A stretch of DNA of 64,000 bases. Origin: an uncultured Rhodopila sp. GTDB taxonomy: Bacteria > Pseudomonadota > Alphaproteobacteria > Acetobacterales > Acetobacteraceae. The notes beneath the pieces are model-generated. The model saw nothing but the letters and a program-made list of their open reading frames with translations, searched no databases and had not been told where the DNA came from. Shown here in pieces: positions 35,187 to 45,129 of the stretch. Numbering within the stretch: position 1 is the first letter of the stretch; each line of letters starts with the position of its first letter. Where the stretch lies: NCBI RefSeq assembly GCF_903915725.1, contig NZ_CAIWTY010000034.1, positions 1-64,000 on the forward strand. Reading direction: 5' to 3'. A program made the translations under genes and the position numbers.

Positions 35187-36524
35187 ATGCAGCGCGCATT
35201 GGCACATTACGTGCCCCGCGAAATGGCCGTGCTCGGCCTCGTCGAACTCGCGTTGTCGTTCCTCGTCATCTACATCGTCATGACGCTTTCCGGCACGCCG
35301 GACTGGATGCTCGGCAGCCTCGGCCCGCTGCCGGGAGCCTCCGCCGTGCCGGCCGCCTTGCTCGCCCTCGCCATCGGCATCGTCGCCCTACCCATCGGCT
35401 TGTATCAGCCGGAGGTGTGTTTCGACCGCGCCCGCCTGCTGCCGGCGACCTGCCTCGCCGCCGGATTGATCTTCGCCGTCATGCTGGTGTTCGGCGGCAG
35501 CATCACGCTCGACCGCGCCCTGGAAACCGCCCGTCTCTGCGCCGCCGGGCTGGCGACGATGACGCTGATCCGCGTGGCCTGGGGACTCGACGTCATCCGC
35601 AACGCCATGGTCAGGCCGATCCTGGTCCTGGGCAGCGCGCCTGAGGCGGCCGCGTTCAAGGCCGCCCTGAAGACACGCCGCGGACGCAACTTCTCGCTCG
35701 CCACCATGCAGGGCGGCGATGCCTCCTGGCCGGCGCTGCGCCGGCAGGGCGTCTGGGGCGTCGTAATCGCATCCGGCATGGACGAGCGGACCGCGGCGGC
35801 GATGCTCGACTGCAAGCTGCGCGGCCTTCCGGTGCACAGCGTTGCGGCCTTCCACGACCGCTATCTCGGCCGCGTCGATCTCGCCTCGCTGACCGCGGCC
35901 GGCCTGCTCGCCGGCGAGGGATTTGCGCGCGGACCCGCATCCGCCGCGATCAAGCGATGCTTCGACATCGTCATCGCCATCTGCATCCTGCTGTTCACCT
36001 TGCCGCTCATGAGTGCCGCCGCTTTGGCGATCAAGCTCGACAGCCCGGGACCGGTGTTCTACCGGCAGAAGCGCATCGGCCGCTTCGGCGCGACCTTCAC
36101 GATGCTGAAGTTCCGCAGCATGACCGCCGATGCCGAGGCCTGCGGCAAGCCGCGCTGGGCGCAAAGGAAGGACCCGCGCATCACCCCTGTCGGCCGCTTC
36201 ATCCGCGCCTCGCGCATCGACGAGCTGCCGCAACTGACGAACATCATACGCGGCGAAATGAGCCTGGTGGGACCGCGGCCGGAGCGGCCGCACTTCGTCA
36301 CGCAACTGTCCGAAGCGATCCCGTTCTACCACCAGCGGAGCTATGTCAAACCCGGCCTGACGGGCTGGGCGCAGGTCAACTACCCGTACGGCGCATCGGT
36401 CGAGGATGCGCGCGAGAAGCTCGCCTACGACCTGTATTACGTCAAGCACCGCTCGGTCTGGCTCGATCTGATCATTCTGATGGAGACGGTTCGCGTGGTG
36501 CTGTTCCGCGACGGCGCGCGCTGA
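35187..36524 (+). CDS. TIGR03013-type XrtA-system priming glycosyltransferase
   Basis: 445 residues from ATG 35187 (MQRALAHYVPREMAVLGL), preceded by GAAAGGA nine nt upstream. Four N-terminal helices (about 15-135) are followed by a CoA-binding-like segment and the C-terminal bacterial sugar transferase domain. That domain carries KRCFDIVIAICILLFTLPLM, PVFYRQKRIGRFGATFTMLK, PRITPVGRFIRASRIDELPQ and GEMSLVGPRPERPHF. It transfers the first sugar phosphate to undecaprenyl phosphate to begin exopolysaccharide repeat assembly. The PrsK gene follows after 144 nt. Confidence 0.94.
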   Translation: MQRALAHYVPREMAVLGLVELALSFLVIYIVMTLSGTPDWMLGSLGPLPGASAVPAALLALAIGIVALPIGLYQPEVCFDRARLLPATCLAAGLIFAVMLVFGGSITLDRALETARLCAAGLATMTLIRVAWGLDVIRNAMVRPILVLGSAPEAAAFKAALKTRRGRNFSLATMQGGDASWPALRRQGVWGVVIASGMDERTAAAMLDCKLRGLPVHSVAAFHDRYLGRVDLASLTAAGLLAGEGFARGPASAAIKRCFDIVIAICILLFTLPLMSAAALAIKLDSPGPVFYRQKRIGRFGATFTMLKFRSMTADAEACGKPRWAQRKDPRITPVGRFIRASRIDELPQLTNIIRGEMSLVGPRPERPHFVTQLSEAIPFYHQRSYVKPGLTGWAQVNYPYGASVEDAREKLAYDLYYVKHRSVWLDLIILMETVRVVLFRDGAR

Positions 36525-36668
36525 TGCCACGCCTGCGGCAGAGCGGGCGGTGCTAAGGGCTGCCATTGGCGGTGCCCGGGCGCCGGCCGCGATACGACGG
36601 CCGCTCCGCCTTTTTATGCTCGCCGCCGGCGCCCCGCACCGCCCGGCAGCCGGCGTGATCGCCCCGCC

Positions 36669-38723
36669 ATGACCATCATCCTCGATGGTCCGCTGTTTGT
36701 GGGGCTGCACGCCGCATGTGCCCTGGTCTACGGTTCGCTCGCGGTGCTGATCCTGACGCGCCCGCCGTTCAGCCGAACCGGCATCTGGCTCGTCACCGGC
36801 TGCCTGGGCACCGCGTGCTGGGCGGCCGCGGTCGCCGCGTCCTGGCAGTTTCCGCTCGGCCAACTGCCGGGCTGGCTGGAGATCGGCCGCGCCGCGGCGT
36901 GGTACGGGTTCATCCTGCACCTCTACCGGCGCTCAGCCGGGGATGACGGCCAGCTCGCGGCGGCGTTCAGGACGATGGGACTGCTGGCGCTGCTGGTCGT
37001 GTGCGGCACGCCTTTGCTCGACTGGCTGTCCGGCGCAAGCGGCGGCGCCTTGCCGTCGCTGGCGACCGCTGTGCGGCTCGGCTTCGCCGTCTGCAACGTG
37101 CTGCTGCTGGAAAACCTGTATTTCAACACCCCGTCGGACACGCGCTGGAACATCAACCTGCTCTGCGTCGCGCTTGGCGGCCTGTTTCTCTATGATTTGC
37201 TGCTTTACGCCGACGCGGTGCTGTTCCACCGGCTGTCGTTCGCGCTGCTGGAAGCACGGGCTCCGGCAACGATCCTCGCCGCGCCGCTGATCGCCATGGC
37301 CGCGGTGCGCAACCGGCGTTGGGCCATCGATATCCACGTCTCACGCGATGTCGTCTTCCACAGCTTCACCCTGATCGCCAGCGGCATCCTTCTGCTGGCG
37401 GTGGCGCTTGTCGGCGAGATTCTCCGCCAGGGCGGATCGGAATGGGGCCGGGTCGCCGAGACCTCGCTGATCTTCGGCGGCATCCTGGCCGTCGCCGTGA
37501 CGCTCACCTCGGGCTCGGCGCGGTCCCGTATCCGGTCGATGGTGGTGGATAACTTCTATAGTCATCGGTATGACTATCGCCGGGAGTGGATGCGCTGCAT
37601 CGACGCGCTGACCGCGCCCGACACCTTCGTCCCGCTGCACAAGCGGGCGATCTGCGCCGCGGCCGAGGTGGTCGACAGTCCCGCCGGCGCTTTGTTCGTC
37701 CGCCCGCCGCAGGATGTCGCCTTTCAATGGGGCGGATCCTGGAACATGCCGGCGGTCGGCGCCCCGGTTCCGCCCGGCCATCCCCTGGTCGCGCTGTTGC
37801 ATGGCCGGGAGTCGATCGTCCGGCTGGACCAGCATGAGGATTCGCCGGGCTGGCTGCCGGAGCTGCCCCGCGCCTGGATCGTACTGCCGCTCAATCATTC
37901 CGGTAGCCTGATTGGGTTTGTCGTCCTCGGGCGATCACGGGCGCAGTTCAAACTGGACCAGGAGGCGTACGACCTGCTACGGGTGGTTGGTCACGAAATC
38001 GCGAGCCGCGTGGCCGAGCAGCGGGCGATGCAGATCCTGACACAGACCCGCGAGCTTCGCGAATACGGACAGCGCTTCGCCTTTGTTATCCACGATATCA
38101 AGAACGTTTCCGGACAGCTTTCCATGCTTTTGGCCAATGCCGAGGTTTACGCTGACAATCCGGAGTTCCAGCGTGACATGCTGGCGACGGTCAGGGCCTC
38201 CGTCGGCAAGATTACCCGGCTGCTGTCCCGCCTGCAGGCGGACCGCCAGGAAAGAAACCACGCCCTGATAACGCCTTCCGAACGCCTGCGCGACCTGACG
38301 GGTTTTTACCGGCTTACCACCAGCCGGACAATCGTGGTGCAGGATCATTCCGAGGGCGCCGGCGCTGCGATCGACCCCGACGCGTTCGACGCGGTCGTCG
38401 CCCACCTGCTGACCAACGCTGTGGAGGCATCATCCGGCGTGATCCGGGTCGATCTGGGTGTGGAAGCCGCCGGACTGATAGTGGACATCATCGACGAGGG
38501 ACCGGGCATGGCGCCGGAATACGTCCGTGACGAGTTGTTCCGCCCGTTGCGGACCTCCAAGGCCGAGGGTCATGGCATCGGTGCCTACCAGGCACGCGAA
38601 ATGCTGCGCGCGGCGGGCGGCGACCTGCTGGTTCTCAGCAAGCCCGGGGCGGGAACCACGATGCGGATGATTCTGCCCGCGTTGCGGCCCGAAGTCGTGG
38701 CACCGGCAACGGTCGAAGCATGA
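36669..38723 (+). CDS. prsK: XrtA/PEP-CTERM-system histidine kinase
   Basis: 684 residues. The N-terminal about 280 residues hold seven to eight membrane helices. A GAF-like domain lies at about 310-450, the H-box is FVIHDIKNVSGQLSMLLANA with His475, and the C-terminal HATPase has VDIIDEGPGMAPEYV and EGHGIGAYQAREML. This arrangement is that of PrsK, the sensor kinase of exosortase A loci. The stop overlaps the prsR start by 4 nt (38720-38723), so kinase and regulator are co-translated. Confidence 0.94.
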   Translation: MTIILDGPLFVGLHAACALVYGSLAVLILTRPPFSRTGIWLVTGCLGTACWAAAVAASWQFPLGQLPGWLEIGRAAAWYGFILHLYRRSAGDDGQLAAAFRTMGLLALLVVCGTPLLDWLSGASGGALPSLATAVRLGFAVCNVLLLENLYFNTPSDTRWNINLLCVALGGLFLYDLLLYADAVLFHRLSFALLEARAPATILAAPLIAMAAVRNRRWAIDIHVSRDVVFHSFTLIASGILLLAVALVGEILRQGGSEWGRVAETSLIFGGILAVAVTLTSGSARSRIRSMVVDNFYSHRYDYRREWMRCIDALTAPDTFVPLHKRAICAAAEVVDSPAGALFVRPPQDVAFQWGGSWNMPAVGAPVPPGHPLVALLHGRESIVRLDQHEDSPGWLPELPRAWIVLPLNHSGSLIGFVVLGRSRAQFKLDQEAYDLLRVVGHEIASRVAEQRAMQILTQTRELREYGQRFAFVIHDIKNVSGQLSMLLANAEVYADNPEFQRDMLATVRASVGKITRLLSRLQADRQERNHALITPSERLRDLTGFYRLTTSRTIVVQDHSEGAGAAIDPDAFDAVVAHLLTNAVEASSGVIRVDLGVEAAGLIVDIIDEGPGMAPEYVRDELFRPLRTSKAEGHGIGAYQAREMLRAAGGDLLVLSKPGAGTTMRMILPALRPEVVAPATVEA

Positions 38724-40144
38724 GCGGCAGCCGTACGGCCAATCCCAGGCTGCTGATCGTCGAGGACGACGACGGACTCTGCTCGCAGTATCGCTGGGCA
38801 TTTCCCGGGTGCAACGTACTGCTGGCGCATGCCAGGGCCCAGGCGGTGGCGCTGGTGAAGCGGGAGTTCCCCCCGGTCGCCATCATGGACCTTGGATTGC
38901 CGCCCGACCCGGACGGGGTGAGCGAGGGCTTCGCCACGCTCGAGGAAGTGCTGCGCATCGCACCGCAGACCAAGGTGATCGTCGTCACGGGCAACGGCGA
39001 GCGCAAGACCGCGCTGCGGGCGATCGCCTCCGGTGCCTATGATTTCTGCGAAAAACCGGTCGAGATCGAGGTGCTGCGGACGATCATCGATCGCGGCCTC
39101 AACCTGCACCGGCTGGAAGAGGAAAACCGCCGCATGGCCGTCGCCCCGGGGATTTCGCCGATCGCGCGGATTGTCACCGGCGACCCCGGAATGCTGAAAA
39201 TCTGTCGTGATATCGAAAAGATTGCCCCGACCAGTGTTCCCGTGCTGCTGCTGGGCGAAAGCGGCACCGGCAAGGAGGCGCTGGCGCGGGCGGTGCATGA
39301 TCTCGGGCAGCGTGCGAAAAACCCCTTCGTCGCGCTCAACTGCGGCGCCATCCCGGAAAACCTGCTGGAAAGCGAGTTGTTCGGGCACGAACGGGGGGCT
39401 TTCACCGGCGCGGTGAAACAGTCCATCGGCAAGATCGAGCTGGCTCATACCGGCACGTTGTTTCTGGATGAGGTGGGCGACCTGCCGCATCCGCTGCAGG
39501 TCAAGCTGCTGCGGTTCCTGCAGGACCAGATCGTCGAGCGAGTCGGCGGGCGGCAGAAGATCCAGGTCGATGTCCGTATCGTTTCGGCCACAAACGCAAA
39601 TCTGGAAGAAAAGATCAACCGCGGGGTGTTCCGCGGTGATCTGCTGTACCGGATGAACGCCTTCACCGTTCGCGTGCCGCCGCTGCGCGCGCGCGGTTCC
39701 GACATCATCCTGCTGGCCAATTTCTTCTTGAATCGTTTCAACCAGGAGTTCGGCCGCCGGATGCGCGGCTTCACCGACGAGGCCGGCGCCGCGATGATGG
39801 CGCATGACTGGCCCGGCAACGTGCGCGAACTGGAGAACCGGCTCAAGCGCGCCGTGGTGATGTCGGAACACCGCATGATCGATGCCGCCGATATGGAACT
39901 GTCGCCGCGCGAAGGCGGCATACCGGATCTCGACCTGCGAACCGCGCGGCTGCGCGCGGAGAACCACGTGATCAAGGCGGCGATGGCGCGCAGCAACAAC
40001 ACCTTGTCGCTGGCGGCCAGGCTGTTGGGCGTCAGCCGCCCGACGCTCTACGGCCTGCTGGAGGCTCATGGACTCATTAACGAAACCGTAAGACCCGGAG
40101 ACGGCGCCCGCCAGGCGGCCGCGGTTCCGGACGAAACGGCATAG
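38720..40144 (+). CDS. prsR: PEP-CTERM-box response regulator, sigma-54 activator
   Basis: 474 residues. The receiver domain has phospho-acceptor Asp57 (IMDLGLPPDPDG). The AAA+ domain has Walker A GESGTGKEALARAVHD (about 180) and the sigma-54-contacting GAFTGA (about 226). A Fis-type helix-turn-helix closes the protein (NNTLSLAARLLGVSRPTLYG). It would activate sigma-54 promoters of EPS and PEP-CTERM genes in response to PrsK. No convincing -24/-12 site was found directly upstream of the XrtA operons. Confidence 0.95.
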   Translation: MSGSRTANPRLLIVEDDDGLCSQYRWAFPGCNVLLAHARAQAVALVKREFPPVAIMDLGLPPDPDGVSEGFATLEEVLRIAPQTKVIVVTGNGERKTALRAIASGAYDFCEKPVEIEVLRTIIDRGLNLHRLEEENRRMAVAPGISPIARIVTGDPGMLKICRDIEKIAPTSVPVLLLGESGTGKEALARAVHDLGQRAKNPFVALNCGAIPENLLESELFGHERGAFTGAVKQSIGKIELAHTGTLFLDEVGDLPHPLQVKLLRFLQDQIVERVGGRQKIQVDVRIVSATNANLEEKINRGVFRGDLLYRMNAFTVRVPPLRARGSDIILLANFFLNRFNQEFGRRMRGFTDEAGAAMMAHDWPGNVRELENRLKRAVVMSEHRMIDAADMELSPREGGIPDLDLRTARLRAENHVIKAAMARSNNTLSLAARLLGVSRPTLYGLLEAHGLINETVRPGDGARQAAAVPDETA

Positions 40145-40166
40145 CGAAACGATCGAGGATAAACGG

Positions 40167-42929
40167 ATGCGCACTCGCACTCTCGGCTGGATCATGCTCG
40201 GCGCCTGGATCGGTGCATGGCCGCTCGCCGCGCACGCTGACTACATGACCAACGCCCGCGCCTCGTTGAAAAAGGGCGACCTCAGGTCCGCTCAGATCGA
40301 CCTGCGCAACGCCGTCCGGGCGGACCCGCAAAACGGCGAAGCGCATTACTGGCTCGGCCGGGTGACGTTCGAGCTCGGCGATCCGGTGGCCTCGGAACGC
40401 GAGGCGATCGCGGCGCGCGACCGCGGTTTCGACCCGCATCAGTCGGTGCCGCTGCTGGCGCAGGCGCTGCTCTCGCAGAACAAGTTCGACGAACTGCTGG
40501 CTACGTTGAAGCCGTCGGGGCAGGATCCCGCGCTGGATGCGTCGATCCTGGTGTCCCGCGGCTATGCCGAGGTGGGATTGAGGCGTCCCGAGGACGCGCA
40601 GAAATCCTTCGCCGAGGCCGAACAGGTGGCACCGAATGCGGTTGAGCCGCTGCTGGCGGATGCGCGGCTCGCCGTCGCCCGTGCCGATCTGGCCGGGGCT
40701 CAGGCGAAGATCGACAGAGCGATCGAGGCGCAGCCGAAGTCCTCGGAAGCGTTGCTGGCCAAGGCGCAGTTGCTGCGGCTGAAGAACAACCTTCCCGGCG
40801 CGATCGCGGTGCTGGATGAGTTGATCATCGACCAGCCAAGCGTCGTGCAGGCACGTCTGGATCGCGCCAGCCTGGAACTCGCATCCGGCAAGACCGATGC
40901 CGCGCGCGGCGATCTGGACGTGGTCATGCGCGGTTCGCCGGGCAACGTCCAGGGCATCTACCTGCGGGCGGTGATGGAGGCGCAGGCGCGCAACTTCAAG
41001 GCCGCCGAGGCCGATCTCGACCGCATTGGCAATTACGTTGGCCGTATCCAGCGGGCGTATTACCTGCAGGCGATCGTCAAGGAGCAGTTGGGCCAGCTCG
41101 AGCAGGCCGAGGAGGCGGCGCAGAAGTATCTCTCGCGGTCGCCGAACGACTTGTCTGCCTACAAGCTTCTGGCACGGGTCCAGTTCGCCAAGCACCGGCC
41201 CGATCTGGCGGTGGAGACGCTTGGCAAGATCGCGGACTCCGGCAAGGCCGACGAGGAATCCTATGACCTGCTGGGCCGTGCCTACGCGGCGACGGGACGC
41301 GCGGACGAGGCGGTGAAGGCGTATCAAAAGGCCGAGGAACTGGCGCCCAACGATGTCGGTTTGCAAACCAGGCTGGCATCGGTCCGGCTGGGCATGGGCG
41401 ATGTCGATACCGCGATGGGCGACCTTGAGCACACGCTGACCCTGGCGCCCAATGTTCCCGCAGTCGGTGAGGCACTGTTCTTTGCGGCGCTGGCCACCGG
41501 AGACACCGCCAAGGCCGGCCAGGCGCTGGACAAGATCCGCGCCGCCCAGGGCGAAACCGAAGTCGTGCAGAACCTGGACGGCCTCTACAAGATGTCACAG
41601 ATCGATTTTGCCGGCGCACGGACTGTCTTCGCGGAACTGGTGGCCAAGCATCCCGAGTTTTCCCCGGCCAGGATCAATCTCGCCCGGGTGACTGCGATCA
41701 TGGGCGATCTGGCGGCCGCCGACGCGATTCTGGTCGATATTCTTAACAAGAATCCGGTCGCGCAGCCGGCACTCACCATGCTGACCTCGGACTATGTCCA
41801 GTCCAACCGGCTGCAGGACGCGACTGAAGTGATGGAACGCGCCCATCGTGCCGATGCCAGCCAGACCCGCATCACGGTCAGTCTCGGCGATCTTTATATC
41901 CGCACCAACCAGGCGCAAAAGGCGTTGGACCTGACACTGATCGAAAAGGGTGAGAATGCGAACGCAGTCAATGTGCTCACCCTGCGTGCCGCCGCCTATC
42001 TTGCGCTCGGTCAGCGCAAGGATGCCCGCTCCACCTATGCCCAAATCCTCAAGCAGGACCCCGGTTCGGCGCTCGCGCGGCGTCAGCTGACAGCTCTGCT
42101 TGTCGAAGCGGGCGACTACGAGAGCGCGCGTTCCGTCGTCACCGCGGGGATCGCCAACAGCCCGCGGAACTACCAGATCTACCAGGACTATGTCGGGATC
42201 GACCTGAAGTCGACCGGGCTGGAGGCTGCACTGGCGTCAGCCGATCGGCTGATCGCCGAGGACCGCGACTTCGCCGGCCTCAGGGCGCTGAAGGGCGATG
42301 TCTACCTGATGGCCAACCGCCCTGCCGATGCGGTGAACGCCTATGTGGAAGCCGGCAAAGCCGCACCGTCCAGCCTGCTGACGACGCGTCTGGCAGGTGC
42401 GCTGCTGCGGACCGGACGGCTGGATGATGCCAACAAACTGCTCGCCGACTGGCTGGTCAAGCATCCGGACGACCTGGTCGTGGCCGAACAGGCGGCTGAA
42501 GTAAACATCGCCGCCAACAAGCTCGATGCCGCCGCCGGCTACCTGCAACAAGTGCTCAAAACCAAGCCGCATAATGTGCTGGCGCTGAACAACCTGGCCT
42601 GGGTCTACCAGCAGAAGGGAGACGGCGCGCGTGCGGTTGCGCTCGGCAGGCAGGCCTACGTGTTGTCGCCCGGGGCACAAACCGCCGACACGCTCGGGTG
42701 GATACTCACCACATCCGGCAACGCCAAGGCCGGCGTCGCGCTGCTGCGGCAGGCCAACGCCGAGACGAAATCGGATCCGCGCATCAACTATCATTACGGC
42801 GTGGCATTGAGAGACACCGGCAACCGGGAGGAAGCGCGGGCGCAACTGCAAATCGCGGCTGCCGCACGAGGCGAGTTCAAGGAAAAAGCCGACGCCCAGA
42901 AGTTGCTGGACGAGTTGTCGAAGGGATGA
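40167..42929 (+). CDS. prsT: XrtA/PEP-CTERM-system TPR protein
   Basis: A 920-residue protein with an N-terminal signal peptide (MRTRTLGWIMLGAWIGAWPL, ending AAHA near residue 26) followed by about 20 tetratricopeptide repeats. Typical helices read MTNARASLKKGDLRSAQIDL near the start and AQTADTLGWILTTSGNAKAG near the end. It is exported and is presumably a periplasmic scaffold for EPS assembly or localisation; the family role is not proven. It starts 23 nt after prsR and completes the prsKRT cassette. Confidence 0.94.
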   Translation: MRTRTLGWIMLGAWIGAWPLAAHADYMTNARASLKKGDLRSAQIDLRNAVRADPQNGEAHYWLGRVTFELGDPVASEREAIAARDRGFDPHQSVPLLAQALLSQNKFDELLATLKPSGQDPALDASILVSRGYAEVGLRRPEDAQKSFAEAEQVAPNAVEPLLADARLAVARADLAGAQAKIDRAIEAQPKSSEALLAKAQLLRLKNNLPGAIAVLDELIIDQPSVVQARLDRASLELASGKTDAARGDLDVVMRGSPGNVQGIYLRAVMEAQARNFKAAEADLDRIGNYVGRIQRAYYLQAIVKEQLGQLEQAEEAAQKYLSRSPNDLSAYKLLARVQFAKHRPDLAVETLGKIADSGKADEESYDLLGRAYAATGRADEAVKAYQKAEELAPNDVGLQTRLASVRLGMGDVDTAMGDLEHTLTLAPNVPAVGEALFFAALATGDTAKAGQALDKIRAAQGETEVVQNLDGLYKMSQIDFAGARTVFAELVAKHPEFSPARINLARVTAIMGDLAAADAILVDILNKNPVAQPALTMLTSDYVQSNRLQDATEVMERAHRADASQTRITVSLGDLYIRTNQAQKALDLTLIEKGENANAVNVLTLRAAAYLALGQRKDARSTYAQILKQDPGSALARRQLTALLVEAGDYESARSVVTAGIANSPRNYQIYQDYVGIDLKSTGLEAALASADRLIAEDRDFAGLRALKGDVYLMANRPADAVNAYVEAGKAAPSSLLTTRLAGALLRTGRLDDANKLLADWLVKHPDDLVVAEQAAEVNIAANKLDAAAGYLQQVLKTKPHNVLALNNLAWVYQQKGDGARAVALGRQAYVLSPGAQTADTLGWILTTSGNAKAGVALLRQANAETKSDPRINYHYGVALRDTGNREEARAQLQIAAAARGEFKEKADAQKLLDELSKG

Positions 42930-43114
42930 TGACGGCAGAATTGACGCAGCGACCCCGACAATCGACGAGACACACGCCGTGCAGTCGCCGTTGAACCCCA
43001 ACCATGCCCTGGTTGGCGTGCCCTCAGCGCGGCGCGGGTGAATTGCCCTGTCGGACCATGACGAGGCAACGCGACCAAGGGCTCCGGTAAACCGGTTCTT
43101 AACCAATACGCAGT

Positions 43115-44320
43115 ATGACCACCGCCATGCCAGCCGCTCCGATTCGCCTGCTCACCTTTTCGACGTTGTATCCCCATCCGGGGCGCCCGAATCACGGGAT
43201 CTTCGTGGAAAATCGGCTGCGCCACCTGCTCGCCGGAGGTGAGGCAACCAGCGTCGTGCTCGCGCCCGTGCCCTGGTTCCCCAGCCAATCGGCGCATTTC
43301 GGCGACTGGGCGAAGAACGCCCGCGCGCCGCGCATGGAAATCCGGCACGGCATCGCCATAAGCCATCCGCGCTATCCGGTTATCCCCCGGATCGGCATGT
43401 CAATCGCGCCCTGGCTGCTGTATCGGGCGATGATACCGCAAGTGGCGCGCCTGCTGGCTGACGGCCATCGCTTCGACGCCATCGACGCGCACTATGTTTA
43501 TCCGGACGGCGTTGCCGCGGTCTGGCTGGGGCGGCGTTTCGGTTTGCCGGTGGTCGTCACCGCCCGCGGCACCGACGTGAATCTGATACCGCGCCACACG
43601 ATCCCGCGCCGGCTGATCCAAGGCGCAATCCGCGATGCCGCGGCGGCGGTGGCGGTCAGTGCCGCCCTGAAACAGGTGCTGGTGGAACTCGGTGCGCTGG
43701 ATGAGAAGGTCACCGTTCTGCGCAACGGCGTCGACACCAACCTGTTTCGGCCGCCAGCCGATCGGCAGGCCACGCGGGCAGCGCTGGGATTGAATGGGCC
43801 GGCGCTGATCTCCGTCGGCGCGCTGATCGAGCGCAAGGGCCATCATCGCACGATCGAGGCCATGCGGCAGCTTCCGGGGTTTGAACTGATTATCGTTGGC
43901 GAGGGACCGGAGCGCGAGCGCTTGTCCGCGATGATCGAGCAATACGGGATGGGCGACCGGGTGCGGCTGCTCGGTCCGCGTCCGCACGCCGAGCTGCCGG
44001 CGCTGTACGGGGCGGCGGATGCGTCGGTGCTGGCGTCGTCGCGGGAGGGATGGGCCAACGTCCTGCTGGAATCGATGGCCTGCGGCACCCCGGTGATGGC
44101 CGCCGATATCCCGGGCAATCCGGAGGTCGTGCGGGCCCCTGAGGCGGGGATAATCTTCCGGCCGAACACCGCCGACGCGCTCGCCCGCGGGGTGCGGGAT
44201 CTGTTCGCGGTGCTGCCGGACCGCGCGGCGACACGGCTCTATGCGGAAGCGTTCAGTTGGGATGAAACAACGGCCGGACAGTTGGCATTGTTCCGCAAGG
44301 TGGCGGGGCACGGCGGTTAG
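43115..44320 (+). CDS. Family 4 glycosyltransferase
   Basis: 401 residues with the GT-B fold. The N-terminal domain begins IRLLTFSTLYPHPGRPNHGI, with the linker DAIDAHYVYPDGVAA. The C-terminal GT4 domain has ISVGALIERKGHHRTIEAM and the nucleotide-sugar motif SSREGWANVLLESMACGTPV, containing the conserved Glu pair. It resembles TuaC/RfaG-like enzymes and enzymes of XrtA loci. The start is ATG 43115; an in-frame ATG lies at 43127. It follows prsT after 185 nt and probably adds a sugar to the same exopolysaccharide. Confidence 0.92.
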   Translation: MTTAMPAAPIRLLTFSTLYPHPGRPNHGIFVENRLRHLLAGGEATSVVLAPVPWFPSQSAHFGDWAKNARAPRMEIRHGIAISHPRYPVIPRIGMSIAPWLLYRAMIPQVARLLADGHRFDAIDAHYVYPDGVAAVWLGRRFGLPVVVTARGTDVNLIPRHTIPRRLIQGAIRDAAAAVAVSAALKQVLVELGALDEKVTVLRNGVDTNLFRPPADRQATRAALGLNGPALISVGALIERKGHHRTIEAMRQLPGFELIIVGEGPERERLSAMIEQYGMGDRVRLLGPRPHAELPALYGAADASVLASSREGWANVLLESMACGTPVMAADIPGNPEVVRAPEAGIIFRPNTADALARGVRDLFAVLPDRAATRLYAEAFSWDETTAGQLALFRKVAGHGG

Positions 44321-44676
44321 AGCCGCGCCGCTTGTACCAGTGCGCTTTGAGTTTGACCCATCGGGCCCCTCTCCAACGTCATGGGAAGAGTCGCCCTCAT
44401 CGGCCGTTGGTATTACTTCGCCCCCCGCCCGCCGATCGGCCGGTTTTCCGGCCCTGAAATGCGGTTGAACGACGGGAAGTACCGGATCGCGGCAGTTGTG
44501 CGGGACTTGGATTCAGCGCCCGCTGGTAATTGTCTGCCTTGGTCGCTTCTTGGATGAAAGCAATGTCCTGCGCGATTTCATCGGTTTATCCGAACATACC
44601 GGCGAACGCCGTCTTGCAAGAGCGTCACGCGGCTGATATCGCCCGCAGCAGCGTTCCCGCCAGCCGAATCATGCTA

Positions 44677-44690
44677 TTGACCGACCTCAA
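44677..44690. promoter_or_regulatory. Imperfect FNR/FixK-type site upstream of DUF485-actP
   Basis: TTGAC-CGAC-CTCAA differs from the TTGA(T/C)-N4-(A/G)TCAA pattern at one position (C before TCAA). Its centre is about 140 nt upstream of the DUF485 start. It gains some weight because satP in the same window has a better copy. On its own it would not be convincing. Confidence 0.3.
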
Positions 44691-44735
44691 AAACATGGCC
44701 GCTGGCTGGTCGTTCATGATAGTCAGATGGGGGGA

Positions 44736-44787
44736 CCGCGGACCTCAGTCCTGCATGCCGCATGGAAGGCAAAGGGACTGTCCGCGG
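44736..44787 (+). promoter_or_regulatory. 5' leader hairpin of DUF485-actP
   Basis: CCGCGGAC (44736-44743) pairs perfectly with GTCCGCGG (44780-44787), extended by AGTCC (44747-44751) with GGACT (44775-44779). The loop is about 22 nt. No U-tract follows and the coding start is 36 nt downstream. It could be a regulatory RNA element, an operator or a transcript-stabilising structure. Confidence 0.45.
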
Positions 44788-44822
44788 AAAGCGTTCACAG
44801 AAAGCAGGAAGGCAAACAGACC

Positions 44823-45128
44823 ATGGCGGCCCTAGGCTACGAAGCAATCCAGCGTAACCCCAAATACCAGCAACTCGTCAGGCAGCGTTCGGTGTTCGGC
44901 TGGACACTGACGGCGGTGACTCTGATCATCTATTTCGGGTTCATCCTGCTGATCGGCTATGCACCCAAATTCCTTGGCATTCCGATCGACGGCAGCGTCA
45001 TGACGCTCGGCCTGCCCATCGGGCTGTTCGTGATCGTTTCTGCGTTTGTCCTGGTCTGGATTTACGTCGCCAGGGCCAACGCAAGCTATGACACCCTGAC
45101 CCGCGCCATCGTCGAGGAATCCCGCTGA
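44823..45128 (+). CDS. DUF485 membrane protein (ActP partner)
   Basis: A 101-residue inner-membrane protein (YjcH family), [20 protein letters not shown]. It has two membrane helices ([20 protein letters not shown] and [20 protein letters not shown]) and a C-terminal helix ending AIVEESR. The family is nearly always encoded immediately before acetate permease ActP, and the stop is one nt before the actP ATG. It may assist assembly or function of the permease; its biochemical role is not established. Confidence 0.93.
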   Translation: MAALGYEAIQRNPKYQQLVRQRSVFGWTLTAVTLIIYFGFILLIGYAPKFLGIPIDGSVMTLGLPIGLFVIVSAFVLVWIYVARANASYDTLTRAIVEESR

Positions 45129-45129
45129 C

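Larger units (their letters stand above)
44321..44822. other. 502-nt leader region of the acetate uptake operon
   Basis: No supported gene. It contains a one-mismatch FNR-like site at 44677-44690 and a strong hairpin at 44736-44787, both described separately. 44590-44720 is less G/C-rich than its surroundings. An open frame back to 44727 could extend DUF485, but the conserved start [10 protein letters not shown] is at 44823. Confidence 0.45.
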
